Notes under the pieces: generated by a model
Seen by the model: the letters and a program-made list of their open reading frames with translations, nothing else
The model's database searches: none
Told to the model about the DNA's origin: nothing
In this document: one piece after another, positions 36,124 to 45,984 of the stretch
Layout of the letters: each line of letters starts with the position of its first letter
Numbering within the stretch: the stretch's first letter is position 1
DNA from: Plectosphaerella cucumerina
Lineage: Eukaryota; Ascomycota; Sordariomycetes; Glomerellales; Plectosphaerellaceae
Assembly (NCBI GenBank): GCA_020746995.1
Contig: JAGPXD010000001.1
Location: forward strand, 4,960,001-5,024,000
Length of the DNA: 64,000 bases
Reading direction: 5' to 3'
Made by a program: the position numbers and the translations under genes

Positions 36124-37613
36124 GATGAGATAATGTAAGTAAGAGAGGAGAGGGCTTGCAGAGATAATCAACAGAGGGCAAGGAACCGGGAAGAGACTAC
36201 GGTTTTGTAGCTTCTGCCATCGAAGCAGTCGCTGGTTATGGCTACGCCTGCCATATCGGATGCCCATTTAGCCGCAGTTAGCCGACAGCCGCTGGCCCAA
36301 GAGGATGGCTTGAGAAGTGACAGGATGACCAGGAGCTGCTCTGGACTGTCATCAACCTGTCATCTCCAGCACACATGGCCTCAGAGACGCATAACCCATT
36401 GGCGAGCTGCCGTCGCCCACGACCCTCGTGGCTCCATCTCAGGGGTCAGGGGCTGGCGTCGAAAGTAGGCCTGCCATGGCACATCGTCCGTCTAGCTGAC
36501 AGTCTGGTTCCAGGAAGTACCTCGTCTGGATTCCAAGGCACCGCAATGCCCCCCAATAGGTTGCCTTCCTAGGCAGACGCCCTTGCTGGTGTATTTCGGA
36601 TAGCAGCCGGCGGGCCGGTTCCGAACGTAGGAGCTGCATCGATACCCACTATCTGCCTGGCGCAGCACCCAAAGTTCTGAGCCACCAAGCCGCCCCCAAC
36701 GTGTGATTCCTGCGTGATCCCGGAAGACCTTCGGGGCTCGGGATCAAGGGGCTACCTCTGCCGATGTCGAGACCGATGTTGACTCCGTTGATAGCTGGAA
36801 CGCCAAGTCCATAAAGGGATCCTTCGAGTAGACGCGCGGATGACGGTACCCGCACACGGCATCTGTGGTCATGGCATGATGGACCAGGATCAGATTCCAT
36901 TCGGTGGACCTGACAAACATCCGTTCGGGCGGGCCCGCTGTAGGGTGACAGTGTGGTGGGTATCGGTCATTCTCGCCGGCAAACAGAGAACATAAGTTGC
37001 AGGGATTCGATCCTGTCAGCAAGGGGGAGGGTCTGGGAATTTGTTGCCTGCCGGTGGGAATGCGCTCGTCCTGGGAACTGTGTGCTTGTAAGTGGATGCT
37101 GCAGTGTGATATCGAACGATCAAGGTGAGAGATGGCTTGGCGGAGGCGGGTATCGGGGTCGAGGTACTCGACCGGCCAAGTACTCGCAGGTACGTTGCCC
37201 TTTGCAGTGCGCCTGGAGAAGATGGAAACCATGATCGACCGATCCTCTGAGTGACTGGAACCCACCAGCACTCAAAAAACCAGGAAGTTGGCGTAAAGTG
37301 CGCTTGGGACCATGGGGCTGTGTTGTCGCGATGTGGTGCCTGTCGCCGTCAGCGCGAGCCAGCGTGAGCCCCCCCTTTTCTCGACCCCTGCCCCTATTTT
37401 CCCGACGTTGCCCGATGTTTGTGCATCGCAAAACGTACCATGTCCGGCAGGCCACGGAACCGTTGGTTTGTGCTCATGGTTCCGGTTTGCAGTCTCACCC
37501 CTTCGAGTCTCGATCGAGTCTGTCTGGCTCGAAGCTATCATTGTCAGCCTCAACATCATCGCAGCATATCGGTTCAGAAGTCAAGTCAGCAACAGCCTTG
37601 AAAGCCATACAAC
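36124..37613. promoter_or_regulatory. Divergent promoter region, PKS / MFS transporter
   Basis: 1.5 kb between the start codons of the PKS (minus) and the MFS exporter (plus), suggesting shared control. It contains CGG/CCG-rich sequence near 36915-36935 (TTCGGGCGGGCCCG), which could suit Zn2Cys6 binding. No clear TATA box on either side. Open frames on both strands here show no family features. Confidence 0.55.
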
Positions 37614-39305
37614 ATGGGCACCGAAGAAACAGAACCGCAAGTGGCCCCGGCTGTCCGCAGCAACGACCAAAGCGCCTCAGTCGATGGACCTCCAAAGAAG
37701 AAGGGCCTCCATTTCTGGGTCCTCCTCGTGTCCATCGCCCTCTGCCAGTTCCTCGCCGCCCTGGATTCGTCCGTCCTCTCGACCGCCCTTCCGACTGTCG
37801 CTGCAGAGCTCAACTCGGGCCCCCTCTATCTCTGGATCGTCAACACATACCTGCTAGCCATGACGGCATGCGGGCCGATATTCGGCCAGGCCGCCGACAT
37901 TTTCGGGCGCAAGAGCCTCACGCTGCTAGCCATCACCGCCTTTGCCTTGGGCAGCATCATCTCGGCAACGGCCAAGAGCACCGAACAGTTGCTCGTCGGG
38001 CGAACAATCCAGGGCGTCGGGGGCGCTGGATGCGTCGTCATGCCCGAGATCCTCATCTGCGATCTCGTCAGCCTTCGGGAACGAGCCATGTATGTCGGCA
38101 TCTTGACGGCCTGCTGGGGCACGGGTACGCTCGTGGCCCCCGTGGTCGGCGGTGCGCTCGCAGAAGCAGGCGCATGGCGATGGATCTTCTACCTCAACCT
38201 CCCCATCGCCGGGCTCGCCGCGGTGCCCATGGTGATGCTGAAGCTCCGGAACCCGAACAAGAACACCTCTTTCTGGAGTCGTCTCGCCCGTGTCGACTGG
38301 GTCGGAAACGCCATACTCATTTTCGCCGTCGTGTCGCTTCTCATGTCGCTCACGTATGCTGGCAACAAGAACCCTTGGTCTTCGTGGAGGACCATAGTGC
38401 CGCTGGTACTCGGGTGCCTGGGTCTAGTGGCTTTTGCCGCCTTCGAGGCCGGGCCATGGCTGCCTGCCGACAGCAGGACGATGCCACCAAGACTTTTCCG
38501 CAACCGTACTGCTGTTGGCGGGTACGCGACGAGTTTCTTCCACGCCATGATGCTCTTCTGGACTGGGTACTTCCTGCCAGTGTACTTCCAAGCTGTCAAG
38601 GGCGCTCTGCCGCTGCGCTCAGCCGTCATGATCCTGCCCCTCATCTTGACCAGTGCCCCAGCAGGCTTCCTCGCGGGCTTCTTCACATCGAAGACTGGGA
38701 GGTGCCTCATATGGCAATTCGTTGGCTGGGGCGTCATGGCAGTGGGCGCCGGGCTACTGACGCTCCTAGACGCGGAGTCTTCGACGGGCCACTGGGTGGG
38801 GTTCCAAATGGTCTTCGGCTTCGGTCTCGGCGTCATCTTCACGACGCAATTGCCGGCGATCCTGGCAAGCCTAGACGAAGCCGATGTGGCGACGGCATCT
38901 GCTGTTTGGATCTTTATCCGCAACCTTGGCAGCATCTGGGGCACCACTATCCCCGCAGCCGTCTTCAACACGCGGGCCGAAGAGCTGGCGATTTCGTTGC
39001 CTGAAGAGGTGCGCGGGTTGCTCGTTCGAGGCGGTGCGTTTGAACATGCTACGGCGAGGTTCATGAACACCTTCAAGGAGGTGCCTGGGGTCTTCAGTGC
39101 GCTGCTGGAAATGTACACGGCCTCGTTGCGCCTCGTGTGGCAGATTTCTATTGCCTTCTGCGGTGTCGGCTTTCTCCTTTGCTTTCTGATGAAGAATCTT
39201 GAGCTGACGAGCGAGCACAACACGGAATGGGGGCTTGAGGGGGTTTCGCAGGAAGAAAGGGCGGAGCAGATGCGTCAAGGGCAGCCTGCAGCAGCAACTA
39301 CGTAG
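37614..39305 (+). CDS. MFS drug:H+ antiporter, DHA2 (14-TM) family
   Basis: An intronless frame of 563 residues with about 14 hydrophobic helices. The first helix carries QFLAALDSSVLSTALPTVA, typical of DHA2 exporters. Motif A, GQAADIFGRK, is near 91-100, and GRTIQGVGGAG follows in the helix-4/5 region. A long C-terminal loop and charged tail (EERAEQMRQ) follow the last helix. Such exporters commonly sit in fungal toxin and polyketide clusters and move the product out of the cell or give self-protection. Divergent from the PKS. Confidence 0.92.
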   Translation: MGTEETEPQVAPAVRSNDQSASVDGPPKKKGLHFWVLLVSIALCQFLAALDSSVLSTALPTVAAELNSGPLYLWIVNTYLLAMTACGPIFGQAADIFGRKSLTLLAITAFALGSIISATAKSTEQLLVGRTIQGVGGAGCVVMPEILICDLVSLRERAMYVGILTACWGTGTLVAPVVGGALAEAGAWRWIFYLNLPIAGLAAVPMVMLKLRNPNKNTSFWSRLARVDWVGNAILIFAVVSLLMSLTYAGNKNPWSSWRTIVPLVLGCLGLVAFAAFEAGPWLPADSRTMPPRLFRNRTAVGGYATSFFHAMMLFWTGYFLPVYFQAVKGALPLRSAVMILPLILTSAPAGFLAGFFTSKTGRCLIWQFVGWGVMAVGAGLLTLLDAESSTGHWVGFQMVFGFGLGVIFTTQLPAILASLDEADVATASAVWIFIRNLGSIWGTTIPAAVFNTRAEELAISLPEEVRGLLVRGGAFEHATARFMNTFKEVPGVFSALLEMYTASLRLVWQISIAFCGVGFLLCFLMKNLELTSEHNTEWGLEGVSQEERAEQMRQGQPAAATT

Positions 39306-39692
39306 GAGGTTGTAGATGAGGCTTTGCACAAAACAGTCGTGGTTCGAGTCAAGGTTAAATGCTGGAGCTCGGTAGATTTCTGATGTTGTTCCTCAGAATG
39401 AGGTATGTAGGTACTTAGGTAGGGAAGGTGCCATCCTCGTGGTTGCCTCCGAAATAAGGAGTGGCCCTCTTTGTACCCCGCCTCGTACTTTCTTTAGTAT
39501 AGTGACATAGTAGTTGAATGGACACCGCCTCAAGACCATTACCAGTCCATCTTGCTGATGGCCTTGACTTCAGCATTAGGCCAGCTGGATTCGTTTCGGT
39601 TCTATCTTTTCTCAAACCAAAGTAATCACAACGTACATAGCCATCTCCGGATCAAATTCCATCTCCATTGACATGGAGCAAACAGCCAGCTC
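39306..39692. other. Convergent 3' regions
   Basis: 387 bases between the MFS stop and the methyltransferase stop. AT-richer than its surroundings, with TAGTATAGTGACATAG near 39493-39510. No gene seen. Confidence 0.5.
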
Positions 39693-40607
39693 CTAGATAT
39701 TACCCGCCGCACCCTCTCCAACCTCCGGCTTCGTCGCAGAAACCTGCAGATACTTCCACCGCCCCTGACGCAGGTTCCGGTGCAACTGCACGCCAGCAAC
39801 GGCGCTCACGCTGTACTGCGCCAGTCTCTGCGGGCTCAGCAGCGAGTACGGAACAACGGAGATGGCCCAGTTCATGCGCGTCATGGGCCTCACATTCTCG
39901 CTGAGGTCGCGCACCTCGACTTCCCGGAAGCCCGCGCCCTCGAGAAGCGTCCGCAGCGCCCCCGGCCGGCTGACGTCGAGTGTCGGCATGCTGAAGCCCT
40001 CATTGACCACGGCCATGGCCTTGATTTCTGCTTCGTCGATGACATCCTGCTCGTATTCGTGAAGAACCACCCTGCCGCCCGGCCGCAGCGAGGCGTAGAA
40101 CCCCGCGAGCACCGCCGCCGCGTCTGCGGCGTGCACGAGCGCCTCAATGGTGTAGACTCCGTCGAGAAGATTCTGGCCCAGTCCCAGCTTCTCGAGATGG
40201 TGGTAGTCGAGCTGCAGCACGCGCTCAATTGAACCCGGAGCGCCTGTTGCCTGAAGCCGGGCCTGTGTCTTCTTGGCCAGGTTGATGTGGCGTGGGATCA
40301 CGTCGATGGCGGTCACTATCATCCCCTGAGTAGCCATGTAGGCGCTGACGTGACCGGCACCGCAGCCAGCGTCGAGAAGACGGGAGCCTGGTGGTAGTCT
40401 GAGGGCTTTGAAGAGCTCTTCCTCCATGCGGAGGAGCGACTTCTTGATGGGGAACGGCGACTTTGTTCCCGGCTCGTAGAATCCAAAGTGACGAGCCCCG
40501 CCGAGAACGCTGTCGAACCAGAAGATGGTCTGGGAGTCGCTGTAGAAGGCCTCGAGCTTTGGGTTGGTCCCTGACTGGGCCGTGTCTTGGGATAGTGTGG
40601 ACGCCAT
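39693..40607 (-). CDS. SAM-dependent methyltransferase (SMT/UbiE-like)
   Basis: An intronless minus-strand frame of 304 residues from the ATG at 40607. The frame is open further upstream, but that part is leader-like. Motif I is LLDAGCGAGHVS near 76-90, the acidic motif II loop is TAIDVIPRHI, and the motif III region is LRPGGRVVLHEYEQD. The head (FYSDSQTIFWFDSVLGG.HFGFYEPG) resembles sterol- and small-molecule C/O-methyltransferases. Within the cluster it is best read as a tailoring enzyme on the polyketide. Whether it methylates O or C cannot be told. Divergent from the NCS1 permease. Confidence 0.88.
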   Translation of the reverse strand: MASTLSQDTAQSGTNPKLEAFYSDSQTIFWFDSVLGGARHFGFYEPGTKSPFPIKKSLLRMEEELFKALRLPPGSRLLDAGCGAGHVSAYMATQGMIVTAIDVIPRHINLAKKTQARLQATGAPGSIERVLQLDYHHLEKLGLGQNLLDGVYTIEALVHAADAAAVLAGFYASLRPGGRVVLHEYEQDVIDEAEIKAMAVVNEGFSMPTLDVSRPGALRTLLEGAGFREVEVRDLSENVRPMTRMNWAISVVPYSLLSPQRLAQYSVSAVAGVQLHRNLRQGRWKYLQVSATKPEVGEGAAGNI

Positions 40608-41801
40608 GCTGCAGGTTGACCGGCTGTGTGCGGCGGGATAGGAGAACGAAAGCAAAGCAAAGCAAAGATAGGCTGCAACAGAACTGTGCCCTTCTGGCTC
40701 GATAGTGGGAGACGGATAGGTCCCGGACGAATGTTTGTCTTGGTCGCAAAGTTGGCCCTCTTGAGCCACGCACTTTCATGCCGAACCCCCTAGATCGCCT
40801 CAAGCACTTTGACTCTCGAACTCTCAGATAGCCCATGCGGATTCTGGAGTCATCAGCCCACCGGGACATCCATCTCAACCGGGAGATGTTCAGAGTCCGT
40901 CACAACGCGGGGCACACTCGTACCTCCATGTACCTCAACAGGTATCGTTCAAAAAGATACCTACATCAACGACCCGGCTGCCTTACCACGGTGGATATGC
41001 CCTATCACGGTTACAATATTCGTGGATGCCTCAGACCGAACCGCCCAATGGTCAGTCACGAATGGCCTTACAGGGAGGCGTGTCGTCGGACCAGGACTTT
41101 GGAGATGGAGACCGAAGGATCGCAGCGGGTACATAACACCTGCATCTGATATGCCAGCCTTGGCACCGGATCCCAAATCCACCGAGATGGCATCGAGTGT
41201 GCCGTGGGTCGTGGCAGGGGGCAGACAGGGGTAGCCGCGCGGGTGTGGTTCGACTGTGCCCGTCGCTCGACCACCACGAAGGATCTTTGGTTGCAAGGGA
41301 GGGGGCCAGGGCAAAAGAGCTGACTGCCGACGGGACGGACGGACGGCACTTGCACTTCGTCAGCACTTATCCATTCCTGGCCGCGGGTGCCCGAAGAAAA
41401 TGCCTCCGGGGTGTGCCGTGTCTGTTCAGTGTGAGTGTGTCCGATCGAGGCAAGGCTCGCCATCAGGAGCTGATATGAGCCTGGGCGCACGACTTGGCGG
41501 GAGTCATGACAGTCCAGACTGCGGAGGACCCGGTGGTGAAGAAGTGTGAAGGAGGGATGTTGTTGCTTCTCCAGACCGAAATCCACATTTCCTGTTAGCC
41601 CTCGGTAGCGATATATAGCGACCCACCGCCAACATCCACTCCGCCGCTATCAGCGTGACTCGGACTCACACTACGAGCAAAGTTTAGTTGACTCAGATAG
41701 TTTTGCCGCTATCAGTGCCTTATTTTTTCGACTTCAGTCACGGCGCTCGAGACTCTTGCTCTCGCCTTACCTCGTTCTCTTGGTTTCAGTTGTTCGCCGC
41801 C
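40608..41801. promoter_or_regulatory. Divergent promoter region, methyltransferase / NCS1 permease
   Basis: 1.19 kb between two start codons pointing away from each other. It contains a short GCAAA repeat at 40652-40666 on the methyltransferase side and a TATATA box on the permease side. Open frames such as 40809-41234 lack features. Confidence 0.55.
41612..41617 (+). promoter_or_regulatory. TATA box of the NCS1 permease
   Basis: TATATA within GATATATAGC, 190 bases upstream of the ATG at 41802, followed by CA/CT-rich sequence suited to transcription starts. Confidence 0.45.
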
Positions 41802-43429
41802 ATGTCGAAACAACTCCCGCCGCAGGCCGTCATGTCTGACGATTCAGCGGACGTTGAGAAACAGGGTGGCTTCAAGGGCTATCTCGCTGCTCTGTGGGCG
41901 TCCAGCCGCGTCGAGACTCAGGGTATCCAGCCCGTGCCCCTGGAGAAGAGGACGTCGACTCGGTATTTCAACGTCTTCACCGTTTGGTTCTCGACGAACA
42001 CCAATATCCTGGCGTAAGTGTACTGCTCCATGTCACCGGCTCATCATGCTCACTCACCTTCAGTATCACCTTTGGCATGCTCGGCCCAGTCGTCTGTGGC
42101 CTCAGCCTCCGCGACTCGGCCATCGTCATCCTCACCTTCAGCCTCCTGTGCACCCTCCCGCCAGCCTACTTCTCCACGCTGGGACCGAAGACGGGAATGC
42201 GCCAGATGGTGCAAGCCCGGTACAGCTTCGGGTACGTTGAAACCCCCTCTTTGCCGTGAGTAACTTGCTAACCACCGTAGTCGCTGGCTCGTCACCATCC
42301 CCGTCATCCTCAACCTCGCGACCCTGACCTCCTTCCTAATCATCATCTGCGTGATCGGGGGTGAATGCTTCTCAGCCGCCGCCGGAGGCTCAATGTCGCC
42401 CACCATCGGCATCGTCATCGCCGCCCTGCTGGCCCTGTTCGTCTCTTTCTGGGGCTTCCACATCCTGCACTTCTTCGAGACCTATGCCTGGGTTCCAGCA
42501 ATTGTCGCCGTCATGATCACAGTCGGATGCGGCGCACCTCAACTGCGTCTCCAGTCCGTGCCGGAAGCCCCAGGTCCCGCCCAGATTCTCAGCTTTGGCG
42601 GCATCATCGCCTCTTACCTGATCCCCTGGGCCGGCATCGCCTCCGACCTGACCACTTACTTCAGCCCCTCCGCCAAGCTGGCATCGTGAGTCAACTCATC
42701 TGCAGTCACAAGGCCTCGCAACATCCAGCTGACGCTCGCAGGACCCGCATCTTTGTGTACAGCTACCTCGGCCTGCTGGTCCCGACGGTCCTGCTCATGA
42801 CCCTGGGGGCGGCCATCGGAGGTGCCATTCCCAACGTGCCAGGTTGGCAGGAGGCACTTGCGGACAATCAGATCGGCGGCGTCCTCGGGGCCATGCTCGC
42901 CCCTGTCAATGGCTTTGGACGATTCCTCCTCGTCGTGCTCGCCCTTAGCCTATTGGCCAACATGTCGAGCACGATGTACGCCATCACTCTGAACTTCCAG
43001 ATGATCATGCCCCTTCGCGTACCGCGATACGTCTACTCGGTCGTCACCACCGCCATCGTCATCCCCTTGGCCATCAAGGCCGTCGAGAACTTCTTCCTCA
43101 ACCTTGAGCATCTCGTTGCTCTCATTGGTTACTGGTCGGCGTCATTCGTCGGCATCATCTTTGCTGAAAATGTTGCTTTCCGCTCAAACACCACCTCTTC
43201 TTACGACCCCGAGATTTGGGACGTCGCCTCGGCCCTGCCAAGCGGCCTGGCCGCAATCGGGGCTGCCGTCCTGTCTTTCGGTCTCGTCGTCCCCTGCATG
43301 GGCCAGGTTTGGTGGACGGGCCCTATCGCAGCAACAACGGGGGACATTGGCTTCGTCGTGGCTTTCGTTTGCAGTGCGCTCTTCTATTTGCCGCTGCGGT
43401 CCTTCGAGAAGAAGCGCCTGCAGCGCTGA
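41802..43429 (+). CDS. NCS1 family purine/cytosine-type permease
   Basis: Exons 41802-42013, 42064-42231, 42281-42685 and 42742-43429 give 490 residues. The N-terminal QPVPLEKRTSTRYFNVFTVW and the first helices (NILA-ITFGMLGPVVCGL) match the Fcy2/FcyB branch of NCS1 nucleobase-cation symporters. Later landmarks are YFSTLGPKTGMRQMVQARYSFG and FGGIIASYLIPWAGIASDLTTYF, with 12 hydrophobic helices. Length is near the Fcy2 norm. Known relatives import cytosine, purines or related bases with protons. All introns are 49-56 nt with clean signals. Its place between two tailoring genes is unusual; a link to the pathway is inference. Confidence 0.92.
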
Positions 43430-44412
43430 GCATCATGACTTCAAACCTAGACACGTACCTTTGGATACTTACCTCGAGCGATAATACCTACTGTCCGCAT
43501 GAGCATCAGACTCATTAGCCAAGGCTCTCTCATGGCCCCAGTGATATGCAGATGTGGCAGTCCACTCTTCTGACAGCATATGCTTGCCCCGAGCCGCCGT
43601 CTTGGAATAGACAGGCAGGACTCTTGCCGGCCGGCAAGCTATCAACAAGCATTGCGGATGTGGGCAGTGCAGGCCGCCACCGTGACAAGACGCACGCCGC
43701 CGCATCGACGGGTGTCGGGCGGGTTCGTGCCAGGCGTCGAATGGTGAGACTGGGTCCTCAACTGTCAACAGACTCCATCACGCATGTAACTGTGCCGGTT
43801 ACGGTCCCACCGGTTCTGATGCCTCAGCCTGCAGTAAGGATGGAGTCGATGGAGTCTGAAGGATCCGGCCCCGGCGCGGCCCAGCCCGCCTCCTTCCCCA
43901 CCCTGGATGAAAAAGCCACCGGCGCGGCCCCGGGTAAGGGGAAGCCCAGGCACGGCGAGGAGCGATGGATTGCGCTCCACTCGTTCGCGCCCTTCTCGTA
44001 TGACACTTTGTCGTCATACGCATGAGTCGAGCGTCTGGCCATGTCCAGTCGGATGGCCGCTGGGCTCCGTGTGCGTGAGAGGATGACAGCGGGTCCTACA
44101 TCGTCTGGATGAACTCCATGGTGACGAGCTTGGCAAGGAGAAACTCGGTGAATCCTGCGCAGGAATATCGCCGAAGCTGACTGCTGATCAGGCGTGGCCG
44201 TAGAAGCGCGGCAATGGGAGACGGAAGCGGCAGCGACTGCCCCCTGAGAGGACCCAAGTCCAGAGGGCCGGCGGCGTTGGCCAAGTCGAGCTTCCACGGA
44301 CCTCTGTTGCTCGCTCCAAGCTCACTCCAGTCTTGTGCAGAGAACAGTCCTAGGAAACCGTACCATCGAAGAGGCGCCCGAAAACTCAAGCCGCGTACAA
44401 CCGTAGGTCAAA
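43430..44412. promoter_or_regulatory. Promoter region of the acyltransferase
   Basis: Nearly 1 kb between tandem plus-strand genes. It holds a 16-bp perfect palindrome (listed). A 159-codon open frame at 43546-44025 is Ala/Gly/Pro-rich with no family features and is not called a gene. Confidence 0.5.
43623..43638. promoter_or_regulatory. 16-bp perfect palindrome CTTGCCGGCCGGCAAG
   Basis: A perfect inverted repeat about 775 bases upstream of the acyltransferase ATG and about 190 bases after the permease stop. It could be a dimeric Zn2Cys6 binding site or a hairpin in the permease 3' UTR. Confidence 0.35.
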
Positions 44413-45984
44413 ATGACCTCCCGAGTAGAGCACTTGACGCTAGGTCCTCTGGACCATCTGCCACCGCGACACTACACCAGGTTCGCCATCTATCTCCCTT
44501 TGAAGCCAGGCGCCAGCTATGCCACGGCCTTCGCAGAGCTGCAGCGTGGTCTCCGCAAGACCTTCCTGCAGCTCCCATGGCTGAACGGCAAGGTTTTCTG
44601 GCAGCCAAAGAAGACCCCAGGCTGGCGGCCAGGCCAGCTTGAGGTCCAGTACACTCCAATGGCCGCCGACGGTCCCGCGCCATGGCAGTTCAAGTACAAC
44701 GAGCTCGCCTCCGATGTCGACATTGAAGAGCTGCGGGAGACCGGGTTCCCGACCGACACCTTCACCGACCAGGAAGTGCTCTGGGCACCCTTTGCGCCGG
44801 ATATGCGCAAGGGCGCCGACGTCTTCATCGGACAAGCCAACTTCATGCCTGGCGCCTGCGTGCTCTGCGCCGCCATTTTCCACTCGGTTGCCGACGGTAT
44901 GGCCGACGTGACAATCTTCAAGCTCTGGGCCGCCCACACGCGGGGCGACGAAGGCGGCGGCGCAAGCGACCTTGTCCTGCCGGCCGACAGTGCGGATCGC
45001 GGAGCCCTCGAGCGGCTCTGGGACAAGGAGCGGAGCGGGACGCCGCTCGAAAAGATGGACAAGCCGGCCGCGTGGAATATTGTCGGCCTCGAAGCTCCGG
45101 GGGCGGCAGCCGGTCAGAAGAGGGGTCGTTGCGGTGCCCTCGCGAACAAGTCGGCGCGGCGCTGGCGACACTCGATGAAGAGGGAGGGTGGCAGGGTCGT
45201 CCTGCGGCTGGCCATCAAGGTCAAGGGCGAGGCCAAAGCCATCGATAGCTTGCTGGCCGCCTCGACCAAAGAGCCCGAGCTCAAGTCGCGCATGTTCTAC
45301 ATTTCGCCAGCCAACTTTGCCGCGCTCAAGAGGGCCTGTGCCGAAGGGGGCCAGCTTGTATCAGGCAATGACGCCGTGTGCGCCCTGCTCTGGCGGTCGC
45401 TGATGAGAGCCCGCATTGCTGCCGAGCAGGCGGCAAGTGACGCGGCCGACGAAGAAGGCGACTCGCGAATTGAGATGACGGTCGATGGCCGGCACCACCT
45501 CTCCCTCCCACCCACCTATCTCGGCAACGTGGTGCTCCTCTCGCGGGCGACACTCCCTCGTCCTGTCATCGCGGCGCCCGACACGACTCTTTCCCAAGTG
45601 GCACAGGTACTGCGAGCCGCAGGCGACGGTATCTCCCCATCCTCGGCTCTGGACGCGTATTCGCTGGCGCGAAGCCTCGAGGGCTACGACCGATTCGACG
45701 AAAGAGCAACGCCGGTTGCGGGTGCGCGGATGCTCGTAACATCGCTCCTGACTATGCCAGCGTCGGGTATCGGGTTCGGCGACCGGGGCGTCTTTGCCAA
45801 CGAGGGGCGTGCTGAGGCAATCCGTCCTCTCATGGGGGCTTTCAACAAGTACTTTCGCATCTGTTTCATCATGCCCCCCAAGAGTTACGGAGGCATTGAG
45901 GTAGTTTTCAACCTCAGCGACGCCGAGATGGATATCCTGCTGCAGGACGAAGAGTTTGAAAAGTACGCAATGCAGCTGAATTGA
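44413..45984 (+). CDS. BAHD-like acyltransferase (trichothecene 3-O-acetyltransferase type)
   Basis: An intronless frame of 523 residues. The catalytic HxxxD motif is HSVAD at about 157-161 within AAIFHSVADGMADV. The head (EHLTLGPLDHLPPRHYTRFAIYLPL) and the tail (GGIEVVFNLSDAEMDIL) fit the fungal transferase family that includes Tri101. The plant-type DFGWG motif is not evident; GIGFGDRG lies in the corresponding region. Such enzymes move acyl groups from CoA, and some release polyketides from HR-PKS carriers. Since the PKS lacks a release domain, this enzyme is the natural candidate for off-loading or esterification, by inference. Confidence 0.88.
   Translation: MTSRVEHLTLGPLDHLPPRHYTRFAIYLPLKPGASYATAFAELQRGLRKTFLQLPWLNGKVFWQPKKTPGWRPGQLEVQYTPMAADGPAPWQFKYNELASDVDIEELRETGFPTDTFTDQEVLWAPFAPDMRKGADVFIGQANFMPGACVLCAAIFHSVADGMADVTIFKLWAAHTRGDEGGGASDLVLPADSADRGALERLWDKERSGTPLEKMDKPAAWNIVGLEAPGAAAGQKRGRCGALANKSARRWRHSMKREGGRVVLRLAIKVKGEAKAIDSLLAASTKEPELKSRMFYISPANFAALKRACAEGGQLVSGNDAVCALLWRSLMRARIAAEQAASDAADEEGDSRIEMTVDGRHHLSLPPTYLGNVVLLSRATLPRPVIAAPDTTLSQVAQVLRAAGDGISPSSALDAYSLARSLEGYDRFDERATPVAGARMLVTSLLTMPASGIGFGDRGVFANEGRAEAIRPLMGAFNKYFRICFIMPPKSYGGIEVVFNLSDAEMDILLQDEEFEKYAMQLN

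Noticed and set aside
36995..37025. Possible tRNA T-arm (GATTCGATCCTG)
   Set aside because: The loop is one base too long and no acceptor or anticodon arms pair around it.
37298..39004. 568-codon frame overlapping the MFS gene
   Set aside because: Arg/His/Pro-rich shadow in another frame; the 37614-39305 frame carries the DHA2 motifs.
43546..44025. 159-codon frame between the permease and acyltransferase genes
   Set aside because: Low-complexity Ala/Gly/Pro content, no family features, lies in promoter sequence.
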